This document shows positions 45,492 through 56,153 of a stretch of DNA of 64,000 nucleotides, in pieces. Below the pieces are notes generated by a model, which saw only the letters and a program-made list of their open reading frames with translations, was not told where the DNA came from and searched no databases. Every line of letters begins with the position of its first letter. Positions within the stretch are counted from its first letter, which is position 1. The stretch comes from Bromus sterilis (Eukaryota > Streptophyta > Magnoliopsida > Poales > Poaceae), in assembly GCA_950022295.1 (NCBI GenBank), contig OX465595.1, positions 118,732,270-118,796,269 on the forward strand, read 5' to 3'. The position numbers and the translations under genes are program-made.

Positions 45492-46126
45492 CGACTGCCT
45501 GTAGGAATCCACCCACCCACTCCTTGGTCGAAGTTGAGTCTAGTCTTTGAAAAACTATTTTGCTAACTTAATGTTTGGCTTACGGGCCCACATCGATATC
45601 ACCCCGTCGTGATATATATGGTATTAGGGTCCTTTTCTCCTTACCTATGCTCTGGGACTCTGCTCTCTTATCCTTGCTAGTAAGTTTTACTTACTCTGAC
45701 ATTAGGATCACACTCTCTTGATTCCACCCGGCGTTCTGGTGCTTCCCCTTTGATTGAGTTGTGTCGCAGGAGTTCTGACCCAGGTCCCGGACTGCGGATT
45801 ACCTTTCTCACTCACGGTAGGCCGCGCGTTCTCTGGCACAAACTTCTGTGGCCAACAGTTTTCTTGCGGCGTGATTGACATATCGGAAGCTATGTCACGT
45901 CGTGTATTCCATACCGTAGTCTGCGCGCCGCCTAGTGTCCTTTTTCCTTAATTTCTACGACGTTATGCTGCCCAATTTTCGATTGATTCCGTGTGTGGAT
46001 GTGTATGTCTTATATGACTACTCCTATATATCCGCGCCTCCTCTTCGTTGCCGCATTACCTCCTGCTTGTTTCCGGTATCTCATTAAATTTCCATCGCTG
46101 AAATACCCCTGTTAAATGTTAGCAGG

Positions 46127-47155
46127 ATGGCTGGTCGTGGTGGTCGTGGTCGTGGTCGTGCTGCCAACGAACCACCTCCGCCGCCGGATTACATGGCTGC
46201 GATGATGCAACAGTTTGAGCTGAACCGTCAGTTCATGAAGAATATCATGGCTCAGTTCCCCCAGCCGAATCAGAATGGGCACCACCATCAGCATGCCACC
46301 GTAACTCTGCACGACTTCACCCGCCTCAACCCCACTATGTTCCGCAACTCTGTTCAGCCGTTGGATATTGATGACTGGCTTCGCGACATCACTCACGAGC
46401 TGGAGTCTGCTAATGTCGATCTAGCCGACTATGTGAACTTTGCGTCCTATCACCTGAAAGGCGCTGCTGCTCAGTGGTGGAGCACCCACAAGCGTTCACT
46501 TACAGTCGGTGAAGTCATCACCTGGGATGAATTCCAGACTGCTTTTCGCGCCCGCTACATTCCTCGGGGGATCATGGATCGCAAGCAGGAAGAATTCCAC
46601 AACCTCACTCAGGGCAACATGACTGTTGAAGCCTATCAACGCGAGTTCCTCAACCTCTCTCGCTATGCGGAAGAAGAGATCACCACTGATGCTCGCAGAC
46701 AGCAGAAGTTCCGCAGTGGCCTCAACTCAGACATCAGGCTCGCTCTTGTCGTTCATGATTTCGCCAACTACGCCACCATGGTGAACAAGGCTATCACCGT
46801 CGAGACTGCCCAGATGGAGCACAAGGACTCGCAGAAGCGCTATCGTGAAGTTGGCTCATCTTCGGGAGCAACACAGAAGTGTCGCATCTGGCTCCCTCAC
46901 AGTGTGACTCAGGCACATGTACCTGCTCCAAGGCCTTCGTATGCTGCACCCCGTCTGCCTCCGCCACCACCGAGGCCAAGAGCTCTTCCCCCACCACCCA
47001 ATGCTGCACCCCTTCGTCCTCAGGATGGATTGTGCTTCAAGTGTCGTATCCCCGGTCACATTGCCAGAGACTGCCCCCAGGCTCAGAATCAACTGGTAGT
47101 TCACCCTACTGGCCGCGAATATGCTCGTGGCAACAACAGGACCCCCCAACTATAA
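46127..47155 (+). pseudogene. Gypsy (Tekay-type) gag with zinc knuckle
   Basis: 342 residues open with an RG-rich N-terminus (MAGRGGRGRGR). The capsid region has DIDDWLRDITHELE, LKGAAAQWW and WDEFQTAFRARYIP, a proline-rich linker, and a complete CCHC knuckle CFKCRIPGHIARDC (from 47033). The frame ends early at 47153-47155. The following segment (NYNTGSAAHARGHAYN) lies in another frame, so an indel near 47125-47140 separates gag from protease. Confidence 0.9.
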
Positions 47156-47244
47156 TACTGGGTCTGCTGCTCATGCTCGTGGACATGCTTACAACATTGA
47201 TGTTGTGGAAGCTCAGGAACAACCTGCTACCGTGATGGGTACCC

Positions 47245-50200
47245 TTCTCGTAAATTCAGTACTGCTACTATTTTATTTGATACAGGAGCATCGCATTCAT
47301 TCATGTCAGAAGCATTTGCATCATGGCATAACTTCACGATGGAGAAGATGACCCCATCGATGGTTGTCCGCACCCCGATAGGCCATTGCCACACATCCGA
47401 GTTAGTGCCCAATACCACCGTTGAAATCGAAGGGATTGTATTCCTTTCTTCCCCCATCCGTCTGAAGTCTTACACCATAGAACTCATTCTTGGAATGGAT
47501 TGGTTGAAAGTTCACGATGCCGCACTGTATTGTGGCACCAAGTATGTCCAACTTTTCCACCCCTCCGGCGAGATTGTTAACCACGCCGCCCGAATAACCC
47601 AAAACGATGAAGCGCAGATCTATACGATGAATGCTTTGAACGTCTCACCTCTTGAAGGCATTGAGAAAGTTCCAGTCGTTCGTGATTTCCTCGACGTCTT
47701 CCCAGAAGAACTGTCGGGAATACCCCCGACCAGAGAAGTTGAATTCATCATTGACTTGAAGCCCTGCACTACCCCTATTGCTAAGCGTCCTTACAAGATG
47801 CCGCCTCATGAACTCCTTGAAATTAAGAAGGAGATCGAAGAAGCACTTCGGAAAGGCTTCATTCGCCCAAGTTCCTCAGCTTGGGGGCACCTTCGCTCTT
47901 TGTCAAGAAAAGTGATGGTACAAACCGTTTGGTCCAAGATTACCGACCTATCAACCAAGCCACCATCCAGAACAAGTACCCACTTCCTCGGATCAATGAT
48001 CTTTATGATCAACTTGTTGGATCCACGGTGTTCTCGAAACTCGACTTGAGGTTGGGTTATCATCAGATCCGGGTCTGTGAAGAGGACATTCCAAAGACCG
48101 CCTTCATTACTCGCTATGGTTCATACGAGTACACCGTCATGTCCTTTGGCTTGACGAATGCCCCAGCCACCTTTTCCCGATTGATGAACTATATATTCAT
48201 GGAATACCTCGACAAGTTTGTCGTGGTTTATCTGGATGATATCTTAATATACTCCAAGAATGAAGAAGAGCATGCTGAACATCTTCGTCTTATACTGGAA
48301 AAAATTCGAGAACACAAACTCTACGTTAAGTATTCTAACTGTGAGTTCTGGCTTCCTGAACTAACCTACCTTGGTCATGTGATTTCCAAGGATGGCATTG
48401 TCGTCAACCCTGAACGTATTCAGGCTATCATGTATTGGACTCCCCTCAAGACTGTCAAGCAAGTCAGAAGTTTCCTCAGACTCGCCAGCTATTGCCGCCG
48501 TTTCGTCGAGAACTTCTCCAAGATTGTCAAGCCTCTGACAAATCTGCTTCACAAAGGCGTCAAGTTTGAGTGGACTGATAAATGTCAGGAAAGTTTCCAA
48601 CCTCTCAAGGACAAACTCACTTCTCCTCCAGTGCTTGCTCCCCCTGATACTCGGAAGGACTTCGTGATATACTGTGACGCATCTCGTCAAGGATTAGGTT
48701 GTGTCCTAATGCAAGAGCGCAAAGTGATTGCTTATGGCTCTCGTCAGTTGCGTGCTCACGAAGACAAGTATCCAACACATGATCTCGAATTGGCAGCAGT
48801 AATTTATGCGTTGAAGCTGTGGCGACATTACCTCGTCGGTAATCGTTGCTAGATCTACACCGACCACCAAAGCCTGAAGTACCTGTTTACTCAGCCAGAC
48901 CTGAATCTCCGCCAACAAAGATGGCTCGACACAATAGCCGATTTCAACATGTATATCCATTACACCCCTGGCAAAGCTAATGTGATGGCCAATGCCTTGA
49001 GCCGCAAAGCCTACTGTAGTGAACTTGAAGTTCAAGTACAACAGCCACTTCTGTATGAAGAGCTACGAAAGCTAAACATCGAAATTGTTCCGCAGGGATA
49101 TGTGAATTCCCTGGTTGTCAAACCAGACCTCGACTCCCGCATGAAGTTTGTACAACGTTGTGACTCTGACATACTGAAGATCAGAAGATATCTCGCAAGT
49201 GGAAGGCCCTCATTTTTCACTATTGTTAAGGATGACGATGATGATTTTGGTACGTTGTACTTCAAAGGTCGATTAGTGGTTCCGGTAGCCAAGGCCAACC
49301 TGAACTACGCCCTTGATATCGTGAAAGAAGCTCATGATACCCCTTTGTCGATTGACCCTGGTAGTACCAAGATGTACCAAGACATTCGTCAGCGGTACTG
49401 GTGGTCTAACATGAAGCAAGACATCGCTCGATATGTTGAAGAGTGTGACGTTTGCCGTCGCGTCAAAGCCGAACATCAAAGACCTGCTGGAACTTTGCAA
49501 CCGCTTTCTATTCCTGAATGGAAGTGGGGCGAGATCGAAATGGACTTCGTCACTGGTTTTCCCAGATCACAGAAAGGCCACGATGCTATCTTTGTCGTCA
49601 TCGACCGGTTCTCCAAGGTCGCTCACTTTCTTCCAGTCAAGGAGACGATCTCTGCTAGTCAATTAGTAGACTTGTATGTTTCCATAATTGTGTCCCTCCA
49701 CGGTATTCCATTGGAGATCAGTTCAGACCATGGCAGCATTTTTACCTCAAGATGTTGGGATAGTTTTCAAGAAGCTATGGGCACTCATCTAAACTTCAGC
49801 ACCGCTTATCACCCACAGTCGCAAGGTCAAGTTGAATGAGTCAATCAAGTGCTTGAAGATATGCTTCGAGCTTGTGTCATCTCATTCGCTAAGAAATGGG
49901 AGGAATCTCTTCCATTTGCTGAATTCTCGTACAACAATAGCTATCAGGCTAGTCTGAAGATGGCCCCCTTTGAAGTTCTTCATGGGCGTAAGTGTCGAAC
50001 CCCTATGAATTGGTCAGAAACTGGGGAACGAACACTCACTGGTCTGGATATTATTCAGCATGCTGAAGATCAGGTTCGCGTTATCCGTGACCATTTGAAG
50101 ACTGCTCAGTCCCGCCAGAAGAGCAACTATCATCGCAAACACAAGGAAATGGTCTATCAACCTGGCGAACAAGCTTACCTTGGTGTCACTCCCATGAGGG

Positions 50201-50589
50201 GAACTCATCGTTTCGGGATCAAAGGCAAGTTACCTCCACGCTACATCGGCCCGTTCAGTATCCTTTCCAGGAGTGGACCAGTGGCATACCGATTGGAATT
50301 GCCACCGAACCTCTCTCAAGTTCACGATGTCTTCCACGTGTCACAACTCCGTCGCTGCTTCAAGGACCCTATCCGTGAGGTGGATCATGATCTGATTGAG
50401 CTGCAAAAGGACTTGAATTATCAAGAACAACTGAGCCGCATTCTTGATCAGTCTGAACGTTGAACCCGCAACAAGACAACCAAGTTCCTCAAAGTTCAGT
50501 GGTCAAATCATTCTGAAGATGAAGCCACTTGGGAGCGCGAAGATCGTATTCGTGATGAATACCCTGATCTTTTCCCCTCTACCGCTTAA
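47245..50589 (+). pseudogene. Gypsy (Tekay-type) pol: PR, RT, RNase H, integrase, chromodomain
   Basis: The protease motif DTGAS is near 47271. The frame then stays open to about 47880, where a shift in a G run moves into the reverse transcriptase. Seen are VQDYRPINQATIQNKYPLP, KLDLRLGYHQIRV, and YLDD at 48229-48240. RNase H (YCDASRQGLGCVLMQ) is followed by a TAG at 48850-48852. The integrase zinc domain has EAHD, then IDPGS where a second histidine is expected, then CDVCRR. The core has MDFVTGFPRS, a second aspartate in SSDHGS, and YHPQSQGQVE. TGA codons at 49837-49839 and 50461-50463 follow. The tail FLKVQWSNHSEDEATWERED is the chromodomain. Three stops and one shift kill it. Confidence 0.93.
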
Positions 50590-50610
50590 ATTCTCGGGAC
50601 GAGAATTCCT

Positions 50611-50625
50611 GTAGTGGGGGAGATT
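50611..50625 (+). other. Polypurine tract of the Tekay-type Gypsy
   Basis: GTAGTGGGGGAGATT directly precedes the 3' LTR and primes plus-strand DNA synthesis in live elements. Confidence 0.8.
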
Positions 50626-53600
50626 TGTAACACCCTCACTGTCATGGAACAGTAATCACTGTTGCTAATGATGATTACTGTTGCTAAGTATCCCTTGATG
50701 ATCATGATTCAAATCAAATTCAAATTTCCCTGGGTTTGAGATTAAAAACATTGTGGCCAATATAAGTTCAACCAAAAAAATTGCAACCACTTTTGTAAAA
50801 TGCCAATTATTCAGTGGACCATGTCCATGTGGATATGGGAATTTATTAAGCTATAAAATAAATCAAATTCATAACATTAGCAACACAGTGGCATTTAATA
50901 AATTTTTAATAAAACAAAAATGCAAAAAGATTTTATAAAAGTCCCAATCTTTTTGTGGCACTCTGGTATTGTGCAGTACTAATTTTGGAACAAGTTTTAT
51001 GCTTTACAAAATTGCTAAAGTAGCTAACACAAATTAAAACAAAAGGAAAAGAAAACTGAAAGAAGAAAAATAAAACAAAATAGAAAATGCCTATCTATTT
51101 CTCTGGGCGAGCCCACCCCCGGCCCATCTCTCCTTCCCCCACCAGCCCAACTCCACTTATCCCCTACCCCTCGAACTGCTCACCATGCGTGGCGGCCATC
51201 CCACGGCCGGCCACGCCGTGGACAAGCAGTGGCCACCATCGGTGGCTCGCCGGCGGGAATAAGGCCCCGAGGCCACCCTGCCCTCCCCGTCGCCCTAACC
51301 CTAGCCACCTCCCTCCATTTCCCCTCCCGCTACCCCTCGCCCCATTGTATTCTACCTCGAGCCGAGACCGCCATGGCCACGGATCGATGAACCCGCGTGG
51401 CCAACGCCACTCCCAGCCCCCACAACCACGTCCAGTGAACTCGCAGTCGACGTCTTTGTCTCCACGCAGAAGAGGAGGAGCCCGGAGCCACCACAGCGCC
51501 CGGAATCTTCGTCGTCGTCTTCCTCTGGCCGCCGGGATCCCCAGCAAATTTCCGCCGCACCAAACCGTCTCCGATCCAGCCGTTTGCACCATCGTGATCA
51601 CGGTGAGCAATCTCACCATCTCCAACCGCCCGTTGACGCCCGATTAGCCTAGAGATAAAACCCCTCTTTTAGTTGTTCCGGTCGCCGCTGCTCGTCGTCG
51701 TAGCCATGCACACAGGCCACCCCAGCGCACGCTTTTGGCACGCATGAGTTCCTGCTGGTCTGCACTTCCAATTTGCCACGTTAGGTTGTTTGTTTGCATC
51801 ACGAATCGCGATTCTCCATGGACGCCCGACCTCCTGTTCCGCCATTGTTGAGCTTGTGCTCGGCTCCGTCCACCCCATCACACTCCCCCACCATGGATCG
51901 ACGCGGCGCACCTCACTGAACATGTAGCAACAAGCGGCGTGCAAAATGATGCCCTATATCGACCGCTAGCTCGAGCTCGCCGGAGCTCTGCCTCGCCGGC
52001 GTCGACCTGAGTCACCGACAAGTGGGGGGCCCTCGTCAGAATAGTCATTAGGTTAAGATAATCACCCTATGGGCCACTTACATGTGGGCCACCCCCGGCT
52101 AAACTTCTGTTAAAACTAAAGTGAAAATAAAAACCCTTGTGTCAATGACAGGTGGGCCCTCTGCTAGTTAATTAGTTTAATTAAGTTAGAAAATATAATG
52201 TCCCTATGACACATGGGACCCCCACTGTTAATTAAATTTAATAAAACTATTTTAACTAATGTGAGGCTGACCAGTGGGACCCACTGGCCAGGTTACTATT
52301 CTGGATAATGTTTAAATTAAAATATTAAAAGAAATTAGGAAATGATTTAAAATTGATTTAAACTTTAAATTTAAATATCTTTTAAACCGTAAGTCGGATT
52401 CAAAAACTTTATACATGGAAATTGATCAGAAAAATACAACGAATACGGATATGTTATCCGTATACCAACCACCCCCCTCTAACACAATGAACATCGACAT
52501 CCCCCCTCCGGTCCGTCTGTCGATAATCACTCGGAGCCGGTATTTCATCCCCGGATGAATTCCCGCTCCGAGCATAAAACTTTGTACTATGTTAGAGCAC
52601 CGATAGCAATGCATTTGTCATGGCATGCATCTGTTTGCATATGTTTGCTTTATATTTACTGTTTCTCCCTCATTTATTCTCTGGTAGACCCCGATGCTGC
52701 CACCGACTACACCACCGCTGAGTACGACTACTATGTCGACGACCCTACCCCTACCGCCGAGCTTCCACGCAAGCAGAGCCATTCTCTTTCCTAGATATCG
52801 CCTATCTTTCCGTACATTTCTTGCACTAGGCATTGCTGCTACTGCTACGTTACAATCCTATTCAATTGCATAACCTGTTTTTGTCGCCCCTTGATGTACC
52901 TCCTTTATCCTATGTTGCCTATTAAATATATATTATTCAGCAGTTAGCCCTGCGCCTTGTTAGTCAAATAGGATTAGATAGCGGGCCGTGATCACTCTGG
53001 GAGTGGTTGCGGATACAATATATTACAACTTCCACAGGTACGGTACATTGCAGACACCGACAAAGGCCCCTACCTTGGCTCTGCCGAGCCACCTCAAGTG
53101 TGAGCTATCGAGGAGTGATCCTTGTACTCCACTCGTTGCTGACTCTGTATAGCCGCCCTAGGGTCCCGAACGCTGGTTGTCCTTAAAGTTAAGGAGTCGG
53201 GGGACCCAACGGTGCCAGCGCAGGGTATTGTATCGGACCGACAGTACATGTGTATTCCGCCGGTGTGTGGCGTGCCTGGTACTTGCTCGATGGCCGAGAT
53301 ATACTCTGTTGTACGAAAGTCGAGCTCTTCCAAGAGCAAACGCGAGACAAGGTAAGGAGACGGTTCACCTTGTTGGTAACCGCGCGAGTTGGTGGGACGA
53401 CGGGGCAGGCGGCCACTGGCTCTGGTTATGGGGGTAGACCTGGTTATTGTCATTGTCCACGACTCACCCGGATAGGGGCAACGATAATGGTTGTCTCGAC
53501 AGAAAATAATAAAATGCTTAATGGGTCAGGTGGATGACTTGAGTGGGTCGACGTTCCCTATACGCACTACCTCCACGTGGGATTACGGTGTGGGACCTCT

Positions 53601-54741
53601 GCGTTGTAGCCTCGTTCGATGGCTCTTCAGACGTCAGCTTTACCTCAGGCTGATTTCCGGGCTTGGACCGCCTACTCCGGTAGTGGGAGGTGGGCCTGCT
53701 TCACCGGCCAGTCACGTACCGTGCAAGAGTACAAAGGGCAGGGGTCCAAAGTCCCTTTGTGCTTAGGATTTAGGCCGGCGGATGCCCTCTCTGTTGAGCT
53801 TGAAGGATGGACTTCGGCGTATCGGATAGCCTCGGTGGGGCATTTCCTAACAAGGTGTACGCCACCCTGGAGATCCGAGCGTGTAGGGAACAGTAGTGCA
53901 GCCCTTGCAGGGAAGATAATCTATTCGGATAGCCGTGTCCACGGTAACAGGACGCTTTATGCTGAAGCCAGACTCTACTACTACAAACTACTACCACTAA
54001 ACTGATTGGTTCCGGGTTTTCTTCCTCGCGGGGAAGTCAAGGAAGGATTCTCGGAGACATTGTTAATTGTTATCTAATACAACTTACTATTATACAATGC
54101 TGCAGCAACTTCTGCTGCATTGTTACTTTATGATTTCACTGAACTGTTGGTTATTCTCTTCTCATGCTGTAAGACCCGTCGGAAGATGCTAGTCTTCGTT
54201 AGGCCTAGCTTTTCTTCCTTATTCTGGATTTCTGCAACTCAGTCCACTATATATAGCCTCCCATTTCCATTGATACAAATGCATAAATGCTTAGTAGCTG
54301 GACGTAAGAATCGCGGGTATGCTAGATACTCACCCTTGCTTTATTTCCCCCTTTTTGTTTTCCCTGATCGGCCGCTGCAGTCGACGTTGGAGCCCAGGAG
54401 CAGGAGTACCCGGGAGGCGACTACTACGACGTCGAGTTCCCCGTCGACCAGCAGTAGTTCGGTGGATCCCGGGCAGGAGGCCTCGCCTGTTCGATCTGTA
54501 TCTCTGATGTTATTTGTGCTAGCCTTCTTAAAGCAAAACTTGACTAACTATGTTTGTACTCAGATATTATGGCTTGTATAACTTATGTATTCGGATCCTC
54601 GTGATCCCTGGTTTGTAATATCATATTTATCTTATTTGAGTATAGTGTTGTGCTGTGATATTATCATCGTGGCACCCTGATTTCAGTCGTGTACCCTGCG
54701 TGTATGATTACTGTACACGGCTTGATTTTGGGGGCGTCACA
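50626..54741 (+). repeat. Gypsy (Tekay-type) 3' LTR
   Basis: 4,116 bp, TGTAACACC...GGCGTCACA. It is the more complete LTR of the pair and shows the empty sites for the pol-less Gypsy (near 51755), the reverse solo LTR (near 51905) and the 5'-LTR deletion (52739-54198). GC-rich open frames (51087-51647 and 54120-54581) are shared with the other LTRs but carry no recognisable domain. Confidence 0.92.
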
Positions 54742-54746
54742 CAGTG

Positions 54747-55598
54747 TTTGAAAACTGTCAGGTTTGCGGGTCTCCGTATTCGTGGAGGCACTCGCTCCTG
54801 GAGTGCAATTTGGCTCGGGCAGTCTGGTCGATGGAGGAAAGTGACGCTTATGATCTATTGGCTTCTATAAGAATTCCTAATGCCAAGCTCTGGATGACCG
54901 AAGTGATGAGCTCTATGAATTAGAGTGAAGCCGCCACGGTGTTCACAACTATGTGGGCTATATGGCATGCTAGGAGGAAGTTGCTGCACGAAGATATACA
55001 TCAAAGCCCCCTCTCAACGCACTTGTTCATTCGAAATTTCTTGAAAGAACTTGAGACTATTGCCCCCCCCCCTTTGGTGACTGGGGGCCGGCAAAGGGTA
55101 GTTGCTGGACGTGGTTGGAAGGCACCAGAGCAGGGTATGATACATATCCGGGTGGATGGAGGTCTCTCCAGGAATGGAGAGGTGGGGGCAGTTGCGGCAG
55201 TCTGCCGGGATCACACAGGCAACTTCAGGGGATCATCTGCAGTGGTCTACCCGGGTATCACCGATCCGGCGTGTTTGGAGATGATGGCATGCAGAGAGGC
55301 GCAGGCACTAGCTCAAGACCTCATGTTCTCGAAGATTGTCATTTTGGGAGATTCAAAGAATACTATAATAGACATTAGGGATGAAGCGGGAGGTTTGCAC
55401 AACTTGATCACCTCAGAAATAGTAGCTAATAAATCTTTGTTCGAAGTTTGTAATTTTATTTTCAAAGGGAGGAACTATAATCCCGATGCCCATTGCTTAG
55501 TTAAGTTTGCTACTAGTTTAAATCAGGGTAGGCACTTATGGATTTCAGATCCACATGATCCAGCATGTATTCCGAGAGTGTTGGTTATGAATGAATAG
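54747..55598 (+). pseudogene. LINE ORF2, second part: end of zf-RVT and RNase H
   Basis: Right after the Gypsy, the frame resumes the zf-RVT domain: CQVCGSPYSWRHSLLEC, then ARAVW. A TAG lies at about 54919-54921. The RNase H (RVT_3) domain is open to 55598. It has IRVDGGLSRNGEVG, an acidic residue in LEMMACREAQAL, GDSKNTI, and NPDAHCLVKFAT, so the acidic active-site pattern is present. This domain is the best-preserved part of the LINE. Confidence 0.9.
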
Positions 55599-55622
55599 AA
55601 AGTGTCTTCCCCCTAAAAAAAA

Positions 55623-55812
55623 CACTGCGCAAGAGAGAGCAAAGGTCCTCCGCCACCACCGTCGACCGTTCGGGCTTAACCCAGAGGCTTCCTCAGCAGC
55701 GGCGGAGGGGAGGGGGATGGTACGGCGGGGAGGCGGCTAGGTCGCAAGTGCCACCCAAGTCACCCGAGCGGGGGTGACGCGGGTGTGTTTTTTTCACTCC
55801 TCCTCAACCATG
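55623..55812. other. GC-rich stretch between the LINE tail and HCF107
   Basis: A 190-bp GC-rich piece (CCGCCACCACC, GCGGCGGAGGGGAGG and CACCCGAGCGGGGGTGAC, an imperfect inverted repeat near 55758-55777) with no coding sign. It is unlike the AT-rich DNA to its right. It may be a fragment of another repeat or belong to the LINE insertion, because the word ATAGCTTTTCTAGT follows it. Confidence 0.4.
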
Positions 55813-56153
55813 ATAGCTTTTCTAGTCAATAGCATAAGTTAGGATACATACAACTTCAGTTGAAATAGTATTTGCAGATAACAAATGCTGTAACCACACT
55901 ACAGAAATGATGGCTTCTATACACAACTACACTGCTTCTCAAGCAGCCTCTCACAGAATTACATACACGGACGGATGCACCAAACAATGGGCAGGTGACT
56001 GCTTAATGGCGGCATCGGCGCTCTTATTACAGATATACACATAAATGTACGTGCTACACTGCTACTTACTACCATCTCTCAGGCCACGGTACCTGTTAGT
56101 CATCACTTGATGATTGTGCAACTGCTGCCCATGCTGCTGAACGGGAGAAGGAA
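55813..56153 (-). other. Probable HCF107 3' UTR and flank
   Basis: AT-rich sequence directly downstream of the HCF107 stop codon on the minus strand. It is non-coding. The exact poly(A) site cannot be read from sequence alone. Confidence 0.5.

Larger units (their letters stand above)
19820..54741 (+). mobile_element. Chromodomain Gypsy (Tekay-type) element, nested host
   Basis: The element starts TGTAACACC at 19820 and ends GGCGTCACA at 54741. Flanks are CACTG (19815-19819) and CAGTG (54742-54746), a TSD with one mismatch. The 5' LTR survives as 19820-20684, 42326-42470 and 44113-45476. The 3' LTR is 50626-54741. The internal domain (45477-50625) has a primer site, gag, protease, RT, RNase H, integrase and a chromodomain-like end, which together with the 4-kb LTRs points to the Tekay/Del clade. 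It interrupts the LINE zf-RVT domain and is itself interrupted three times. Confidence 0.92.
15240..55622 (+). mobile_element. L1-type LINE, split by a 34.9-kb Gypsy nest
   Basis: The LINE consists of 15240(approximate)-19819 and 54747-55622. Together these give a complete domain order: ORF1 (DUF4283 and zinc knuckle), ORF2 endonuclease, reverse transcriptase, zf-RVT and RNase H, ending in an A run at 55615-55622. The zf-RVT domain is cut at 19819 and resumes after 54746. The 5' boundary is uncertain; ORF1 starts at 15417. It is the outermost and so the oldest layer of the nest. Multiple stops and frameshifts make it inactive. Confidence 0.85.

Noticed and set aside
53094..54005. Overlapping frames in the Tekay-type 3' LTR
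   Set aside because: This block is absent from the 5' LTR through a microhomology deletion and has no coding signature.
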